Source: Burkholderia sp. SRS-46 (GTDB lineage: Bacteria > Pseudomonadota > Gammaproteobacteria > Burkholderiales > Burkholderiaceae). From it: a stretch of DNA of 64,000 nucleotides. The position numbers and the translations under genes are program-made. Of the stretch, positions 35,408 to 43,783 are shown piece after piece. Location of the stretch: positions 124,001 through 188,000 of the forward strand of contig NZ_PTXL01000003.1 in the NCBI RefSeq assembly GCF_004343775.1, given 5' to 3'. The notes below the pieces were generated by a model. The model was given only the letters and a program-made list of their open reading frames with translations, made no database searches and was not told where the DNA came from. Within the stretch, counting starts at the first letter, position 1. Every line of letters begins with the position of its first letter.

Positions 35408-35713
35408 CTATGACATGTTGTGGATCAAAAATGACTCGCGGTCGCGGCCTGCAATCCATCGGGGTTCGCGTCCGCGGCCGCTCCAGACCGCACCCGAGAC
35501 GGGATCACGGTACTTTGCTATAGCGGGGCTGCGACGCTTTACGCGACGCGACTTGATTTGAATGCCTGTAAACAGGTCTTCCGGCTTTAGATCGAACTCG
35601 GCGATCTTTTCCTGAATATCCTTTACGGCGCTCCGCAATTCATTCTTGCGAGCGAGCTCCGCCTGAGCTTGAAGTGCTCGTACCTTGGCTTTCAGTTCTT
35701 GGTAGGTTGGCAT
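35408..35713 (-). CDS. H-NS-family nucleoid protein (module copy 3)
   Basis: 101 residues from the ATG at 35713 with GGAGCACTCAAC upstream. N-terminal coiled coil (YQELKAKVRALQAQAELARK) and C-terminal DNA-binding domain (YRDPVSGAVWSGRGREPRWI) are complete. It is clearly diverged from the 20- and 26-kb copies in the linker (FTGIQIKSRRVKRRSP), so it is an older paralogue, not a recent duplicate. Confidence 0.92.
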   Translation of the reverse strand: MPTYQELKAKVRALQAQAELARKNELRSAVKDIQEKIAEFDLKPEDLFTGIQIKSRRVKRRSPAIAKYRDPVSGAVWSGRGREPRWIAGRDRESFLIHNMS

Positions 35714-35814
35714 GTTGAGTGCTCCGGTTCTTTGAACAAATTGGACCGTGGTCATCGCATTTCGTCAAATTAAGGAATGCATATGATATCGAATGAGCGG
35801 AATGACCACGCGGA

Positions 35815-35846
35815 ACAAAAAGCGCGATCGAGAGGGGAGGTCGCGA
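35815..35846 (-). terminator. Terminator-like hairpin, module copy 3
   Basis: Minus-strand CGCGACC...GATCGCG stem (one mismatch relative to the other two copies) followed by CTTTTTGTT, about 20 bp after the small ORF stop, in the same relative position as at 20528 and 26752. Confidence 0.5.
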
Positions 35847-35863
35847 ACCGCCTGCGCTGAGAG

Positions 35864-36091
35864 CTAGCAAGTCGCCGAACACAGGCGGGGCCGGCGACCG
35901 AGGCTACGTGTCTTCGCCGGGATGAACTGGCGCGCCAGGAAAGCAAGCGTCGCGAAAGCGAGGTCTGGGTGCCCTTCTGGGGGGGAGTCGTACCTTTCGT
36001 GCAAAAGATGGCATTGGTCGAGCGCAGAACCGCTTCTGGCAAGGCTCTGCGGTATGCGTGCTTGCTGCGATCGCGAAGGCCGCCAATCCAT
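35864..36091 (-). CDS. Small ORF upstream of H-NS (orfX family), copy 3
   Basis: 75 residues from an ATG at 36091, 17 bp after the stop of the transglycosylase gene. The last 36 residues (EGHPDLAFATLAFLARQF through GRRPRLCSATC) are shared with copy 1. Codon comparison between copies shows mainly third-position changes in this frame. A competing frame (ATG at 36111, overlapping the transglycosylase stop as ATGA) spans the same DNA but lacks this signature. Function unknown; the C-terminus is basic. Confidence 0.4.
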   Translation of the reverse strand: MDWRPSRSQQARIPQSLARSGSALDQCHLLHERYDSPPEGHPDLAFATLAFLARQFIPAKTRSLGRRPRLCSATC

Positions 36092-36107
36092 TGTTTGATA
36101 GCGATTT

Positions 36108-36638
36108 TCATAGCCGAACCGCCAGAAATTGCGTGAAAGGTACGATTACCCCTGGGAGAACCGACTGCGGCGTCACGCCGGGCTTAAACCGGAGCAGTTC
36201 CGCGTAGACCAGCCTGGCATACTGGACGCGCTTGCGTGGCCACGCCGCGTTGTACGCGCCAACGGCGTTCCACGTCAAACCGAGGCGGGAAATGTTTTGC
36301 GAGAGGATCCCGGTACCGATGTAGGCGTTTACGCAGCCGTCAAACAGCGCAGCACGCGAGATCCCGAAGCGCGAGAGTGTCGGAAGCGATCTGGAATTGA
36401 TTTGCATCAGACCGATGTCTTCGCTGCCGTTCGCCTTGCGGTTGTATGCGACCGGCGAAAAGCGCGACTCGACCGACGCGATCGCGTGCGTGAGCGCCGG
36501 ATTGACGTGATGGTAGGCGGCCGCATCGTCGATGCAGTTGGCGCGCGCATTCGTTCCGACAAGTACCGAATTCAGGACAACTACGGATATAAGAAATATC
36601 CGATACTGATCAAGATCGTATACAATACAGCCAGCCAT
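36108..36638 (-). CDS. Lytic transglycosylase of the IagB/IpgF/VirB1 type
   Basis: 176 residues from the ATG at 36638 with GAGG upstream. A signal peptide (FLISVVVLNSVLVGTNARAN) is followed by the SLT domain: catalytic Glu in ASVESRFSP, GLMQINSRSL, and AYNAAWPRKRVQYARLVYAEL. Small enzymes of this type open peptidoglycan locally for type III or type IV secretion apparatus assembly. No secretion-system structural genes are in the window, so it is either an orphan or serves an apparatus elsewhere. It heads the third H-NS module. Confidence 0.85.
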   Translation of the reverse strand: MAGCIVYDLDQYRIFLISVVVLNSVLVGTNARANCIDDAAAYHHVNPALTHAIASVESRFSPVAYNRKANGSEDIGLMQINSRSLPTLSRFGISRAALFDGCVNAYIGTGILSQNISRLGLTWNAVGAYNAAWPRKRVQYARLVYAELLRFKPGVTPQSVLPGVIVPFTQFLAVRL

Positions 36639-36769
36639 TTGTGGGCCTCGCTCGATAACCTATTGGGCCTCGCTCAGAACCACTACGTTCTCGCACGAGC
36701 GCCACTGTGGCTAGGTGGGCGTCAGTGTTGGTAGCACTGATGCCAACCGCCTCTATCTCTGTCAGCCGT

Positions 36770-36904
36770 TCACTTTCCCCTGACCTCTTTGGGATTCCAC
36801 TGCAAGCTGATCACGTTCAGCTCATGTTTCTCGAAATACTTCATCATGCTGTCCAGGCTTGCCCACGTTCTCGGCTCGTTGCGAAACGTATACAGTGTGA
36901 GCAT
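36770..36904 (-). CDS. Very small hypothetical protein (44 aa)
   Basis: From the ATG at 36904 the frame reads MLTLYTFRNEPRTWASLD, then MMKYFEKHELNVISLQW, and stops at 36770. Composition and the PRTWASLD segment are protein-like and resemble short plasmid- or transposon-borne proteins that I recall with Glu-Pro-Arg-Thr-Trp-x-Ser-Leu. No strong ribosome site is seen. A 23-bp palindrome lies directly upstream. Confidence 0.45.
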   Translation of the reverse strand: MLTLYTFRNEPRTWASLDSMMKYFEKHELNVISLQWNPKEVRGK

Positions 36905-36907
36905 GCA

Positions 36908-36930
36908 TTGCAAAACAACACATTTTGCAA
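36908..36930. promoter_or_regulatory. 23-bp palindrome, possible XRE operator
   Basis: TTGCAAAA and TTTTGCAA form a perfect 8-bp inverted repeat with a 7-bp spacer. It stands 4 bp upstream of the 44-codon ORF and 137 bp upstream of the XRE/S24 regulator gene, so it could control both divergent genes. Confidence 0.5.
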
Positions 36931-37066
36931 GTCTTCCTCCGAAGACCTACGCCCGCCCGCCCAGTGTGAGAGCGATGCCCCATCACTCAACGATCGAACG
37001 GCGTCGCCAACTCTAACAGGCTCTTGAAAATTTTCAACTGCTTTATCGAACGTCAATTGGGGTTGG

Positions 37067-37684
37067 ATGCGCCGCGTGAAGAAGAAAGAAGATCTTGCGA
37101 GCTTGGCAGCCACCTTTGTGGCCTCGGTCAAACACCTACAGCAGGAGGCTGGCGTCAACGACGCGGAGTTGTCGCGCGCGATCAATCTCAACCAAGGGAC
37201 GCTAAGCCGCCTCCTGTCTGGAGAGACTACCGATCCGAGGCTGAGCACGATTTCGGCAATAGCTAAGTTCTTTTCTGTCCCGATCTCTACGCTCTTCGAG
37301 GAGGAGAACAAGGGATTCGTGCCGGTATATGAACAACGTAAACTACGTGACGCGCGCGAGGCGGCGACCACCGCACGACATGATCAGCGCTGGATTAAAG
37401 TGGCAAACATAAATTCGAGCCGCTTCGCTATTGCCCTCGACGCGAAGAACCGCACCGAACCCTTGCCGCCCAACTCTATCCTGGTCATCGGAGAGTACGA
37501 GTCCCTCGATTCCGGCGATTTGGCTTTAGTCGAGATCGATACGCATACGTACTGCCTCGTAAAGATAACAGATGGGGAGACGCTCACTGGCCACGACATC
37601 GAATCAACGTCAAGGCGTCACCCCCAAAAAATCAAGAACCAGGACGTCGTCGGAAAAGTTCTCGAGATAATTATCTCTCGTTAA
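37067..37684 (+). CDS. XRE-family regulator with S24-like C-terminal domain
   Basis: 205 residues from the ATG at 37067. The N-terminal helix-turn-helix (VNDAELSRAINLNQGTLSRLLSGETTDPRL) is of the XRE/CI type. The C-terminal part (NSILVIGEYESLDSGDLALVEIDTHTYCLVKI) resembles the S24/LexA-like fold of phage repressors. I do not see a clear Ser-Lys catalytic pair, so RecA-stimulated self-cleavage is uncertain. Its stop overlaps the stop of the convergent VUT gene. It may be the repressor of a decayed mobile element. Confidence 0.85.
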   Translation: MRRVKKKEDLASLAATFVASVKHLQQEAGVNDAELSRAINLNQGTLSRLLSGETTDPRLSTISAIAKFFSVPISTLFEEENKGFVPVYEQRKLRDAREAATTARHDQRWIKVANINSSRFAIALDAKNRTEPLPPNSILVIGEYESLDSGDLALVEIDTHTYCLVKITDGETLTGHDIESTSRRHPQKIKNQDVVGKVLEIIISR

Positions 37685-38583
37685 CCGCCAATGAAGTTGA
37701 CTTTATAATCGAAATAGTCAACACCATCCCGCGTTTTTATCCAAACAACAATTCTCGAAAACAATACCGAGAAAATCATCTCGTACAGTATTTTTATCGT
37801 TATTTGCGCAATAATAATTTTAACAAGCACATCCGTTGATACCGCTCCATAAAACAACAAAGTCCCAAACAGCACGCTGTCCAGAACCGCACCCACAGCA
37901 TTAGCTGCAATAAAGCGAAAAATCAGCGCGCGCCCCTTTAGCAAAACCTTCAACCTGGACACCATCAGCGAATTAGAAAGCTCTCCCGCAAAATAACCAA
38001 CCGCCGAAGCACCCAGCGCCCTCATCATCTGCTGCGACACCCCGAGAATACTCCCCTCAAGCAATCCCGCTTTCTCGAGGGACAGAATAATCGCAACAAC
38101 CAGGATATTCACTAAAAAGGAACCCCAAATTACGTGTCTGCTTACAACAAAACCGTATGTTTCCGTTATGCAAGCCCCAAAACAATATGTTAGCGGAAAG
38201 ACAACAAGGGCCGTGGGAAACAATACACTATATCCCGGGAGGAACGGCAAGTTTATGGTCGATATACTATCCCCGATCAGATTGGTAGTTATCAGCATGA
38301 CACTAAATAGCGCCGTGAGATATATTATCGCGTATGGAAAATGTGGCTTTCGCTCAGTGATATTCTGTATTCGCACGTCGTTGGCGTTCACCGTCGCAAG
38401 TAACGCAACATCATTTACAGAGAATTTCTCAATCCAGGCCGCCTCAAGCAGCTCCCCGACTGGAAGCTTCAACGATACACCTGTATCATTCACACGAACT
38501 CTTGCCACCGACAAACGCTTCTCACCATCTTTTGGGAAGATCGCCTCTACTTGGCAGGTTGGAATACTGTTCACCATAGACAT
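37681..38583 (-). CDS. VUT-family transporter with soluble N-terminal extension
   Basis: About 300 residues; the ATG at 38583 is preferred, with GGGGTCAATC upstream. Residues about 90-300 form six to seven membrane helices with the VUT/YhhQ pattern (AIIYLTALFSVMLITTNLIG, FPLTYCFGACITETYG, FAGELSNSLMVSRLKVLLKG), a family that imports queuosine precursors such as preQ0. The first 80 residues are an unusual soluble domain (VEAIFPKDGEKRLSVARVRVNDTGVSL; LLEAAWIEKFSVNDVALLATVNANDVRI). The DNA is much more AT-rich than its neighbours, a sign of recent acquisition and a likely H-NS target. Confidence 0.82.
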   Translation of the reverse strand: MSMVNSIPTCQVEAIFPKDGEKRLSVARVRVNDTGVSLKLPVGELLEAAWIEKFSVNDVALLATVNANDVRIQNITERKPHFPYAIIYLTALFSVMLITTNLIGDSISTINLPFLPGYSVLFPTALVVFPLTYCFGACITETYGFVVSRHVIWGSFLVNILVVAIILSLEKAGLLEGSILGVSQQMMRALGASAVGYFAGELSNSLMVSRLKVLLKGRALIFRFIAANAVGAVLDSVLFGTLLFYGAVSTDVLVKIIIAQITIKILYEMIFSVLFSRIVVWIKTRDGVDYFDYKVNFIGG

Positions 38584-38664
38584 GATTGACCCCGTCCAAA
38601 ATCCATCCACGCAAACGACTATCGAATCGCGAAAGCAGAGCGCTTCAACACCACGCTCCCCCTT

Positions 38665-39300
38665 TTATTTTGGCAAATTTTTGTATGCCATTTTCAGTAT
38701 AACGCTCTGATATTCTGGATATTTTCCTAACAATTCCGACTGCGTTAATATTCTGTAGTCGGCCTCGTCAAATCCCGGCACGACCGTACAACTAACCAAA
38801 GTATAATCACCCGAGTCAACCGACGCACCAAAAATCCAGCCACCATGCATGACCGCGGATAGCACCTCCCCACGATCCGGATTGGGGCCGATACGGACGG
38901 TGCGGTATTTCCCAGCTTCATCGATGGCATGCATGGTCAACGCATCCCCAGCGTGGTAATACCATATTTCATCGGACGTCATCTGATGAAAGTGTGACGG
39001 ACTATCATGCGTCACCATGAAATATATTCCGCTATAATCTTTTCGTTCAGTTCCTCTCGCTGTTTTTCGGACCACATCTGAACCGAACTCGTATCTGAAG
39101 TACCCACCCTCTGGGTGCGCCGCCAGACCAAGCTTTTTAATCCAAAATTCCTTCGACTTTTCAATCTTGTGCATGCTTTCTTCCGCCATAACGCCCCCAA
39201 CATAGATCAGACTAAATGCGATAAAAGTTGAAATGACAGCGGCTTGCACGATCACTGTCACCGACCCTCTACGAAAAATTCTACTTTTTATTGTCAACAT
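38665..39300 (-). CDS. DUF985 cupin-family protein with N-terminal membrane anchor
   Basis: 211 residues from the ATG at 39300; an in-frame ATG at 39333 is also possible. One N-terminal hydrophobic segment (VIVQAAVISTFIAFSLIYVGGV) is followed by a cupin of the DUF985 (cupin_5) type: KLGLAAHPEGGYFRYEF, SHFHQMTSDEIWYYHAGDALT, GGWIFGASVDSGDYTLVSCTVVPGFD. Cytosolic DUF985 proteins usually begin at the HPEGG part, so the anchor is unusual and suggests export or membrane attachment. AT-rich, as is the VUT gene 80 bp downstream on the same strand. Confidence 0.82.
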   Translation of the reverse strand: MLTIKSRIFRRGSVTVIVQAAVISTFIAFSLIYVGGVMAEESMHKIEKSKEFWIKKLGLAAHPEGGYFRYEFGSDVVRKTARGTERKDYSGIYFMVTHDSPSHFHQMTSDEIWYYHAGDALTMHAIDEAGKYRTVRIGPNPDRGEVLSAVMHGGWIFGASVDSGDYTLVSCTVVPGFDEADYRILTQSELLGKYPEYQSVILKMAYKNLPK

Positions 39301-39666
39301 ACGATGTGGTTGTTGTTGAAACTTATACGACATCGCGAGTCCGGAGGTGCATGACTGGAAAGCGCCCCTACAGAGCCTACACGATGATATCGACATCGAT
39401 TTGCAATTCCTTACTGCTTCGTATCCCGAAGCTGCTTCAACGATCACCGGCAAGCAAACCGTGAATTCGTAGCGGCACGCCAACAGCATACATCGGGGTG
39501 ACTTTGATTTCCGCGCAAATTTCCGGTTAGAACGATCGAGACTACGCGCGGTCTAGCGACCTGCCCCCAAAAAGTATTGGTTTAATATCAATGAATTGCA
39601 GTCTGTCTGCCAAACTGGTGCTTCCGGGGGTGCCATAAAACCAACAGCAGAGATCAGCAAACGAAC
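39301..39666. other. Intergenic, no gene seen
   Basis: Upstream region of the cupin gene up to the left end of the IS407-like element. It contains a possible 5' extension of the cupin frame but no independent gene, RNA or repeat that I can support. Confidence 0.4.
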
Positions 39667-39734
39667 TGACCTGCCCGGGAATTTTCGGACCAGTTGAAAC
39701 TTGAGAGAATGGCTTCCAACGGAGAAAGGAAGTC

Positions 39735-39993
39735 ATGAAGAAGAGCCGGTTCACGGAAGAACAGATGGTCACGATCCTGCGCGAGGCGGACAAATCGCCG
39801 GTCGCGGAGGTAGCGAAGAAGCACGGGATCAGCGAGCAGACGATCTACAACTGGCGGCAACATTTCGGCGGCCTGGAGGCCGCCGACGTGAAGAGGTTGA
39901 AGCAGCTTGAGCAAGAAAATGCCCGGCTGAAAAAGATGCTGGCCGAGCGCGATCTCGAGCTGGACGTGATGACAGAGATCAACGCAAAAAATG
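39735..39993 (+). pseudogene. IS407-like OrfA, cut at its 3' end
   Basis: From the ATG at 39735 (GGAAAGGAAGTC upstream) the frame reads KKSRFTEEQMVTILREADKS, VAEVAKKHGISEQTIYNWRQHFGG and the zipper LKQLEQENARLKKMLAERDLELDVM. It ends where an IS1111-group element was inserted within the A-rich orfA/orfB frameshift window (GCAAAAAATG), so translation runs into foreign sequence. Confidence 0.85.
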
Positions 39994-40236
39994 TATGGTC
40001 CGCCCCGGCTTTGCAAGCGAGCACTGGCAAACGAAGCAGTTTGCGTAAATGTATCCGGCCTCTCGCGAGTCAGCCGCTTTTGGCGGCAAGGCCATGATGG
40101 GATATGCGCGCCCAGTTCCCAATAAATTGGACCGGCCACGAAGGCCGCTTTTTTGTCCCGGGTTTACCGAACGCCGTTGCGCTATTTCGTCATCAGGTGC
40201 AGGCAAGCAAACTTGGAAGAACTGCGTGAAGGCCCC

Positions 40237-40462
40237 CTATTGCTGCTGTGGTTGGCGGAGATAGAACGCGCCTTGTCGGGTCAAAACCGCCCAGGCAATT
40301 CGCGCAAGCTTGTTGGCGAGCGCGACGATGACTTTGTTGCGATGTATGCCCCTCGCTTCCATTCGGCCTATCCAGGCGCCGAGATGGTCTGTTGTCCGGT
40401 CGAGATGCAGGACACAGGAACGAGCGCCGTGAACGAGCAGCTTGCGCAAATAGGGATTGCCG
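40237..40462 (-). pseudogene. IS1111-group element A transposase, C-terminal part
   Basis: Reads GNPYLRKLLVHGARS, then DHLGAWIGRMEARGIHRNK and IVALANKLARIAWAVL, stop at 40237. This is the C-terminal end of the transposase whose N-terminal part stops at 42012. The conserved Ser expected in this domain is in GARSC. Confidence 0.85.
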
Positions 40463-42011
40463 CGCTGATATGACTCCCGGTGTCAATCGGAATCGGTTTT
40501 CAAGATCTACTCCATGGGTAGAGCAAATTTCCTGAGGGCGGCGTAGCAGTAAATCTCGACGGTGGATCAAGCTGATATTCGCGGGTTGGTTACCGCATTA
40601 CAGAGGTCCGTCTCATGAGCCTGCCGCTTCCTTACTACGCAAGTCGACTGATGTCGTTGCCAAACGCGGTCGCGGGTTACTCGAATACCGGGCTGCGCCG
40701 CCTTCAGGAAACTTCCGATGCTGGTTGGCTTTTCGTCAACTACGTCCTCCGTTTATGCGGCTTGTTCGCTGTACGGTGCGGCCAGAGTCATTCCCAGTCG
40801 ACCGACGTCCCAGATGAAGGCAGCCAGTTCGCGCGCGACAGCGATGATGGCGACATGTGCGGTCTTCCCTCTGGCGACGAGCTTACGATATCGCCTGCAC
40901 AGCCTCAGCTGCGCGTCCCAGGCACGATCGATTATCGGTTTGGGTAGACCTTCATGCCGGCGCTGGATATCGATGCTCACGCGTGCCGGATGTCGATAGC
41001 TCCAGGCGGATTCAACCAGCAGCTTACGTGCATAGCTGTTGCCGGTCTTGGTAATGCTACCTAGGCGTCGTTTCCCACCCGAGGAATGCTCCGAAGGCGT
41101 CACGCCAATCCATGCCATCAGTTGCCGTGGATGTTCGAAACGCGTGAGGTCACCCAGTTCGGACACCAAGCCGATTGCCGACGTGAAGTTGATGCCGCGC
41201 ATCGCTTGCAAAGCAAGTACGACTGGATAGAACCGCCAATTGGTGACGGCTTCACGCAAAGCCAGTTCTAGCCGCTCGCATTGCGCGAGCCGATCCTCAA
41301 TCGAGCGCCGATGTTCGTTGAACGCCAGTTGCTGCCAGGCGCTGTCAAACGAGAACGTACTTAACCAGCGCCTGTGTGTCGGCCCCCAGTTGGGACGGCC
41401 GAGATAGTGGACGCCGTGGGCCAGCAGAAAGGATTTGAGCCTGCAGCGTGCTGCCTTCAGGTCTTCTCTGGCAGCCGACCAGGCGCGGGCCAGGTCGCGG
41501 AACGCTTCATCTTCAACCGTCGGCACATGCACGGCTGAGAGGTCGCCGGCGCGCAGCGAGCGCACCAGCTTGATCGCGTCACGGCGGTCCGTCTTGACGC
41601 GATCACCTGGCTTGCGCGGAATAAGCGACGGAGCGCACACCATACAGTCAAAGCCTTTATCGACCAGCCGCCGGTACAGTCCGTATCCGCACGGGCCCGC
41701 TTCGTAGACGAAACAGATCTGCCTCGCCTTTGGTTGCAGTTTCTTGCACAGCCGATCAACGTCAATTTGCATGGTGCCGATCTTGCCGAACAGTTCCACT
41801 TCGCCCATCTCGATCGCGTACGCAACCGTGATCGAATCTTTGTGAACGTCCAGTCCCACGTACAACGTGCTATCGTTTTCCACGCTGGTCTCCGTGTCGG
41901 AAATCGCCGGGTGCGGCCTGTCCGCACCGTGCGGCTCTGGCAGACATGCTAACCCGCGTTTGATGCCGCGCGGCAGGCCAGCCTCTACCTCACGGAAGTC
42001 ATACTGACTTA
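40463..42011 (-). mobile_element. IS1111-group element B, copy 1 (1549 bp, intact)
   Basis: Identical in layout and, as far as I compared, in sequence to 47493-49041. Subterminal inverted repeats related to TATGACTTCCG/TATGACTCCCG lie near both ends. It inserted into the transposase of element A; the target right flank reads CGGCAATC, the same as for copy 2. Removing exactly 1549 bp rejoins the host frame. Confidence 0.85.
40753..41883 (-). CDS. IS1111-group transposase, element B copy 1
   Basis: 376 residues from a GTG at 41883 with GGAG 6 bp upstream. The DEDD domain has YVGLDVHKDS, CFVYEAGPCGYGLYR and KTDRRDAIKLVRSLRAG; the transposase_20 domain has MRGINFTSAIGLVSELGDL, HPRQLMAWIGVTPSEHSSGG and KTGNSYARKLLVESAW. 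IS110-family enzymes use this RuvC-like DEDD fold with a serine nucleophile and are guided by an element-encoded bridge RNA. All expected motifs are present, so it is probably functional. Confidence 0.92.
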   Translation of the reverse strand: MENDSTLYVGLDVHKDSITVAYAIEMGEVELFGKIGTMQIDVDRLCKKLQPKARQICFVYEAGPCGYGLYRRLVDKGFDCMVCAPSLIPRKPGDRVKTDRRDAIKLVRSLRAGDLSAVHVPTVEDEAFRDLARAWSAAREDLKAARCRLKSFLLAHGVHYLGRPNWGPTHRRWLSTFSFDSAWQQLAFNEHRRSIEDRLAQCERLELALREAVTNWRFYPVVLALQAMRGINFTSAIGLVSELGDLTRFEHPRQLMAWIGVTPSEHSSGGKRRLGSITKTGNSYARKLLVESAWSYRHPARVSIDIQRRHEGLPKPIIDRAWDAQLRLCRRYRKLVARGKTAHVAIIAVARELAAFIWDVGRLGMTLAAPYSEQAA

Positions 42012-42829
42012 CTGATCCCGAGCAGGCGTTGTTTGCCGCCGGTCGAGAATTCCTTTGGTACAAGCCCAAGCCAGGCGGCCAAATGCCGGCCGGATTTGAA
42101 TTGCGTTCCCGTGCCGGCGAAAGCGGTGATGGCTGTCGCCGTCAGCTGGCCGATACCCGGCACGGATGTCAGTCGGGTGGCGGCGTCGTCAGCGCTGGCA
42201 ATAGATTCGATCTGATGTCGAAGCTGAAGCAGGCGTGCTTCGATGGAGCGATATTCCTGCCAAAGTTCCTCGAGCAGGCGGCGCATGGACGGCGTCAGCC
42301 CATTCTGATCATCCGAGAGAATCGATGGCATGTCGCGGACAAAGTACGCGGCGCCGACACTGATAGTGAGGCCGTATTCGAGGAGGAAGGCGCGGGCCTG
42401 ATTGATGACGGACGTCTTGCTTGAGACCAGACGTCGCCTTACACGATGTAGCGCCTGCAAATCGAGTTGCGCCTCTGTCTTCGGCTGTGCGAAGCGCATG
42501 GTGGGACGGGAGATCGCTTCGGCAATCGCCTCCGCATCGACCATGTCTGTCTTGTTGGACTTGACGAACGGTTTGACGAACTGCGCGGGAACTATCCGCA
42601 CCTCGTGCCCCGCGAGAGCGGCCTTGCGGGCAAGCCAGTTACTGCCAGGGCAGGCCTCCATCCCGACGACTGTCGGTGACGCACGGGTGAGAAATTCAAT
42701 GACGCGTTCGCGCGTGAACCTGCTTCTGAACACGGGCTTGCCAGCGAAATCGAGCCCGACGACGTGAAACGCTGATTTGCCGATGTCGATGCCCATGCGA
42801 ACCACGACGGGTTTAACAGGCTGACTCAT
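42012..42829 (-). pseudogene. IS1111-group element A transposase, N-terminal part
   Basis: Starts at the ATG at 42829 behind GAGGAGGTGTGTC. It contains the DEDD catalytic residues (RMGIDIGKSAFHV, GMEACPGSNW, KTDMVDAEAIAEA) and the start of the transposase_20 domain (LTSVPGIGQLTATAITAFAG), up to KQRLLGIS. The C-terminal 75 codons continue at 40462-40237 beyond element B. Rejoined, the two parts give 1044 bp, an open 347-residue frame. Confidence 0.88.
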
Positions 42830-42897
42830 GACACACCTCCTCGGAAGTTGTACGTGTCACCGCCAATTATGCGATGGCGGGAGGGGCGGACCATCCT

Positions 42898-43756
42898 ATT
42901 AGTGGTGAGCGCGCCCGCTCGACGCCAGCAGGTCACCTACGCGAAAGCACGGGGCCTGTCAGAGCGGCGTGCGTGCGCGCTAATGTCGGTCGCCCGATCG
43001 GCGCTGCATTACGAATCGACGCTGGTCGTGCGGGACGCGCCGGTGCTGGCAGCGATGAGCATTCTGTCGGCACAATATCCGCGTTATGGTTACCGCCGCA
43101 TTCAGATCTTTCTGGAGCGGCAGGGTCACTCGATGAGCGTTGATCGGGCCTGGCGGCTGTGGCGTCTTGCCGGGTTGCAGGTGCCGCGCAAGCGACCCCG
43201 TCGACGCGTGTCTGTCCATCGCCCTCGGCCGCAGCCAGCGACGGCGGCACGGCATGTCTGGGCGTACGACTTCGTATTCGACGCGTGCGCCAACGGCCAG
43301 CAGCTGAAGTGTCTGACGGTGATCGATGAGTACACGCGTGAATGCCTGGCCATCGACGTGGCCGGATCAATACGCTCGGGGCGAGTCATCGAGGTTCTGT
43401 CACAACTGATTAGCCTGCACGGCGCACCGCGCTATCTGCGCTCGGACAACGGGCCGGAATTCGTGTCGCGCGCCATCCTGAAGTGGGCGGCACAGAATGG
43501 CATGGACATGGCGCTCAGCGATCCCGGCAAGCCTTGGCAGAACGGCGCTGATGAAAGCTTCAACGGCAAGTTCCGCGACGAATGCCTGAGCCTTGAATGG
43601 TTCCGCACCCGCACGGAAGCGAAAGTTGTGATCGACCAATGGCGGCGTCACTACAATGCTGTTCGGCCACATTCGAGTCTGGCCTACCTGACGCTCAACG
43701 AGTTCAAGCAGCGATATCGTTCAACTGAAGCAATCGAGGCCGTTCTCCAAGATTGA
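42898..43756 (+). pseudogene. IS407-like OrfB, cut at its 5' end
   Basis: Resumes after element A with VVSAPARRQQVTYAKARGLSE and runs intact to 43756: HTH-like region (YPRYGYRRIQIFLERQG), integrase core with WAYDFVFDAC, LRSDNGPEFVS and DESFNGKFRDECL (complete DDE), and C-terminal HYNAVRPHSSLAYL. It can no longer be made as an OrfAB fusion because orfA is 2.9 kb away. Confidence 0.88.
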
Positions 43757-43783
43757 AATGGTCCGAAGAAGTCAGGCAGGTCA

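Larger units (their letters stand above)
39994..42897 (-). mobile_element. IS110 family, IS1111-group element A, itself interrupted
   Basis: Perfect 12-bp subterminal inverted repeats ATGGTCCGCCCC lie at 39995-40006 and (inverted) 42883-42894, as expected for the IS1111 group. The element inserted into the IS407-like orfA/orfB junction. Its transposase gene (42829 down to 40237) is split by element B. Non-coding 3' region: 40007-40236. Without the insertion the element would be about 1.35 kb. Confidence 0.8.
39667..43783 (+). mobile_element. IS3-family element (IS407-like), interrupted by nested IS1111-group insertions
   Basis: Left end TGACCTGCCCGGGAATTTTC at 39667; inverted right end TGACCTGCCTGACTTCTTCG at 43783; both continue with CGGACCA. 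Between the ends lie orfA (39735), then a 2.9-kb block of another element, then orfB to 43756. Removing the block and its internal insertion leaves a standard 1.2-kb IS. Flanking tetranucleotides do not match, so the element has been involved in rearrangement. Confidence 0.85.

Noticed and set aside
39994..40236. Possible extra gene between the IS407-like orfA and the IS1111-A transposase end
   Set aside because: It is the non-coding 3' end of the IS1111-group element; frames here read through orfA into foreign DNA without protein-like sequence.
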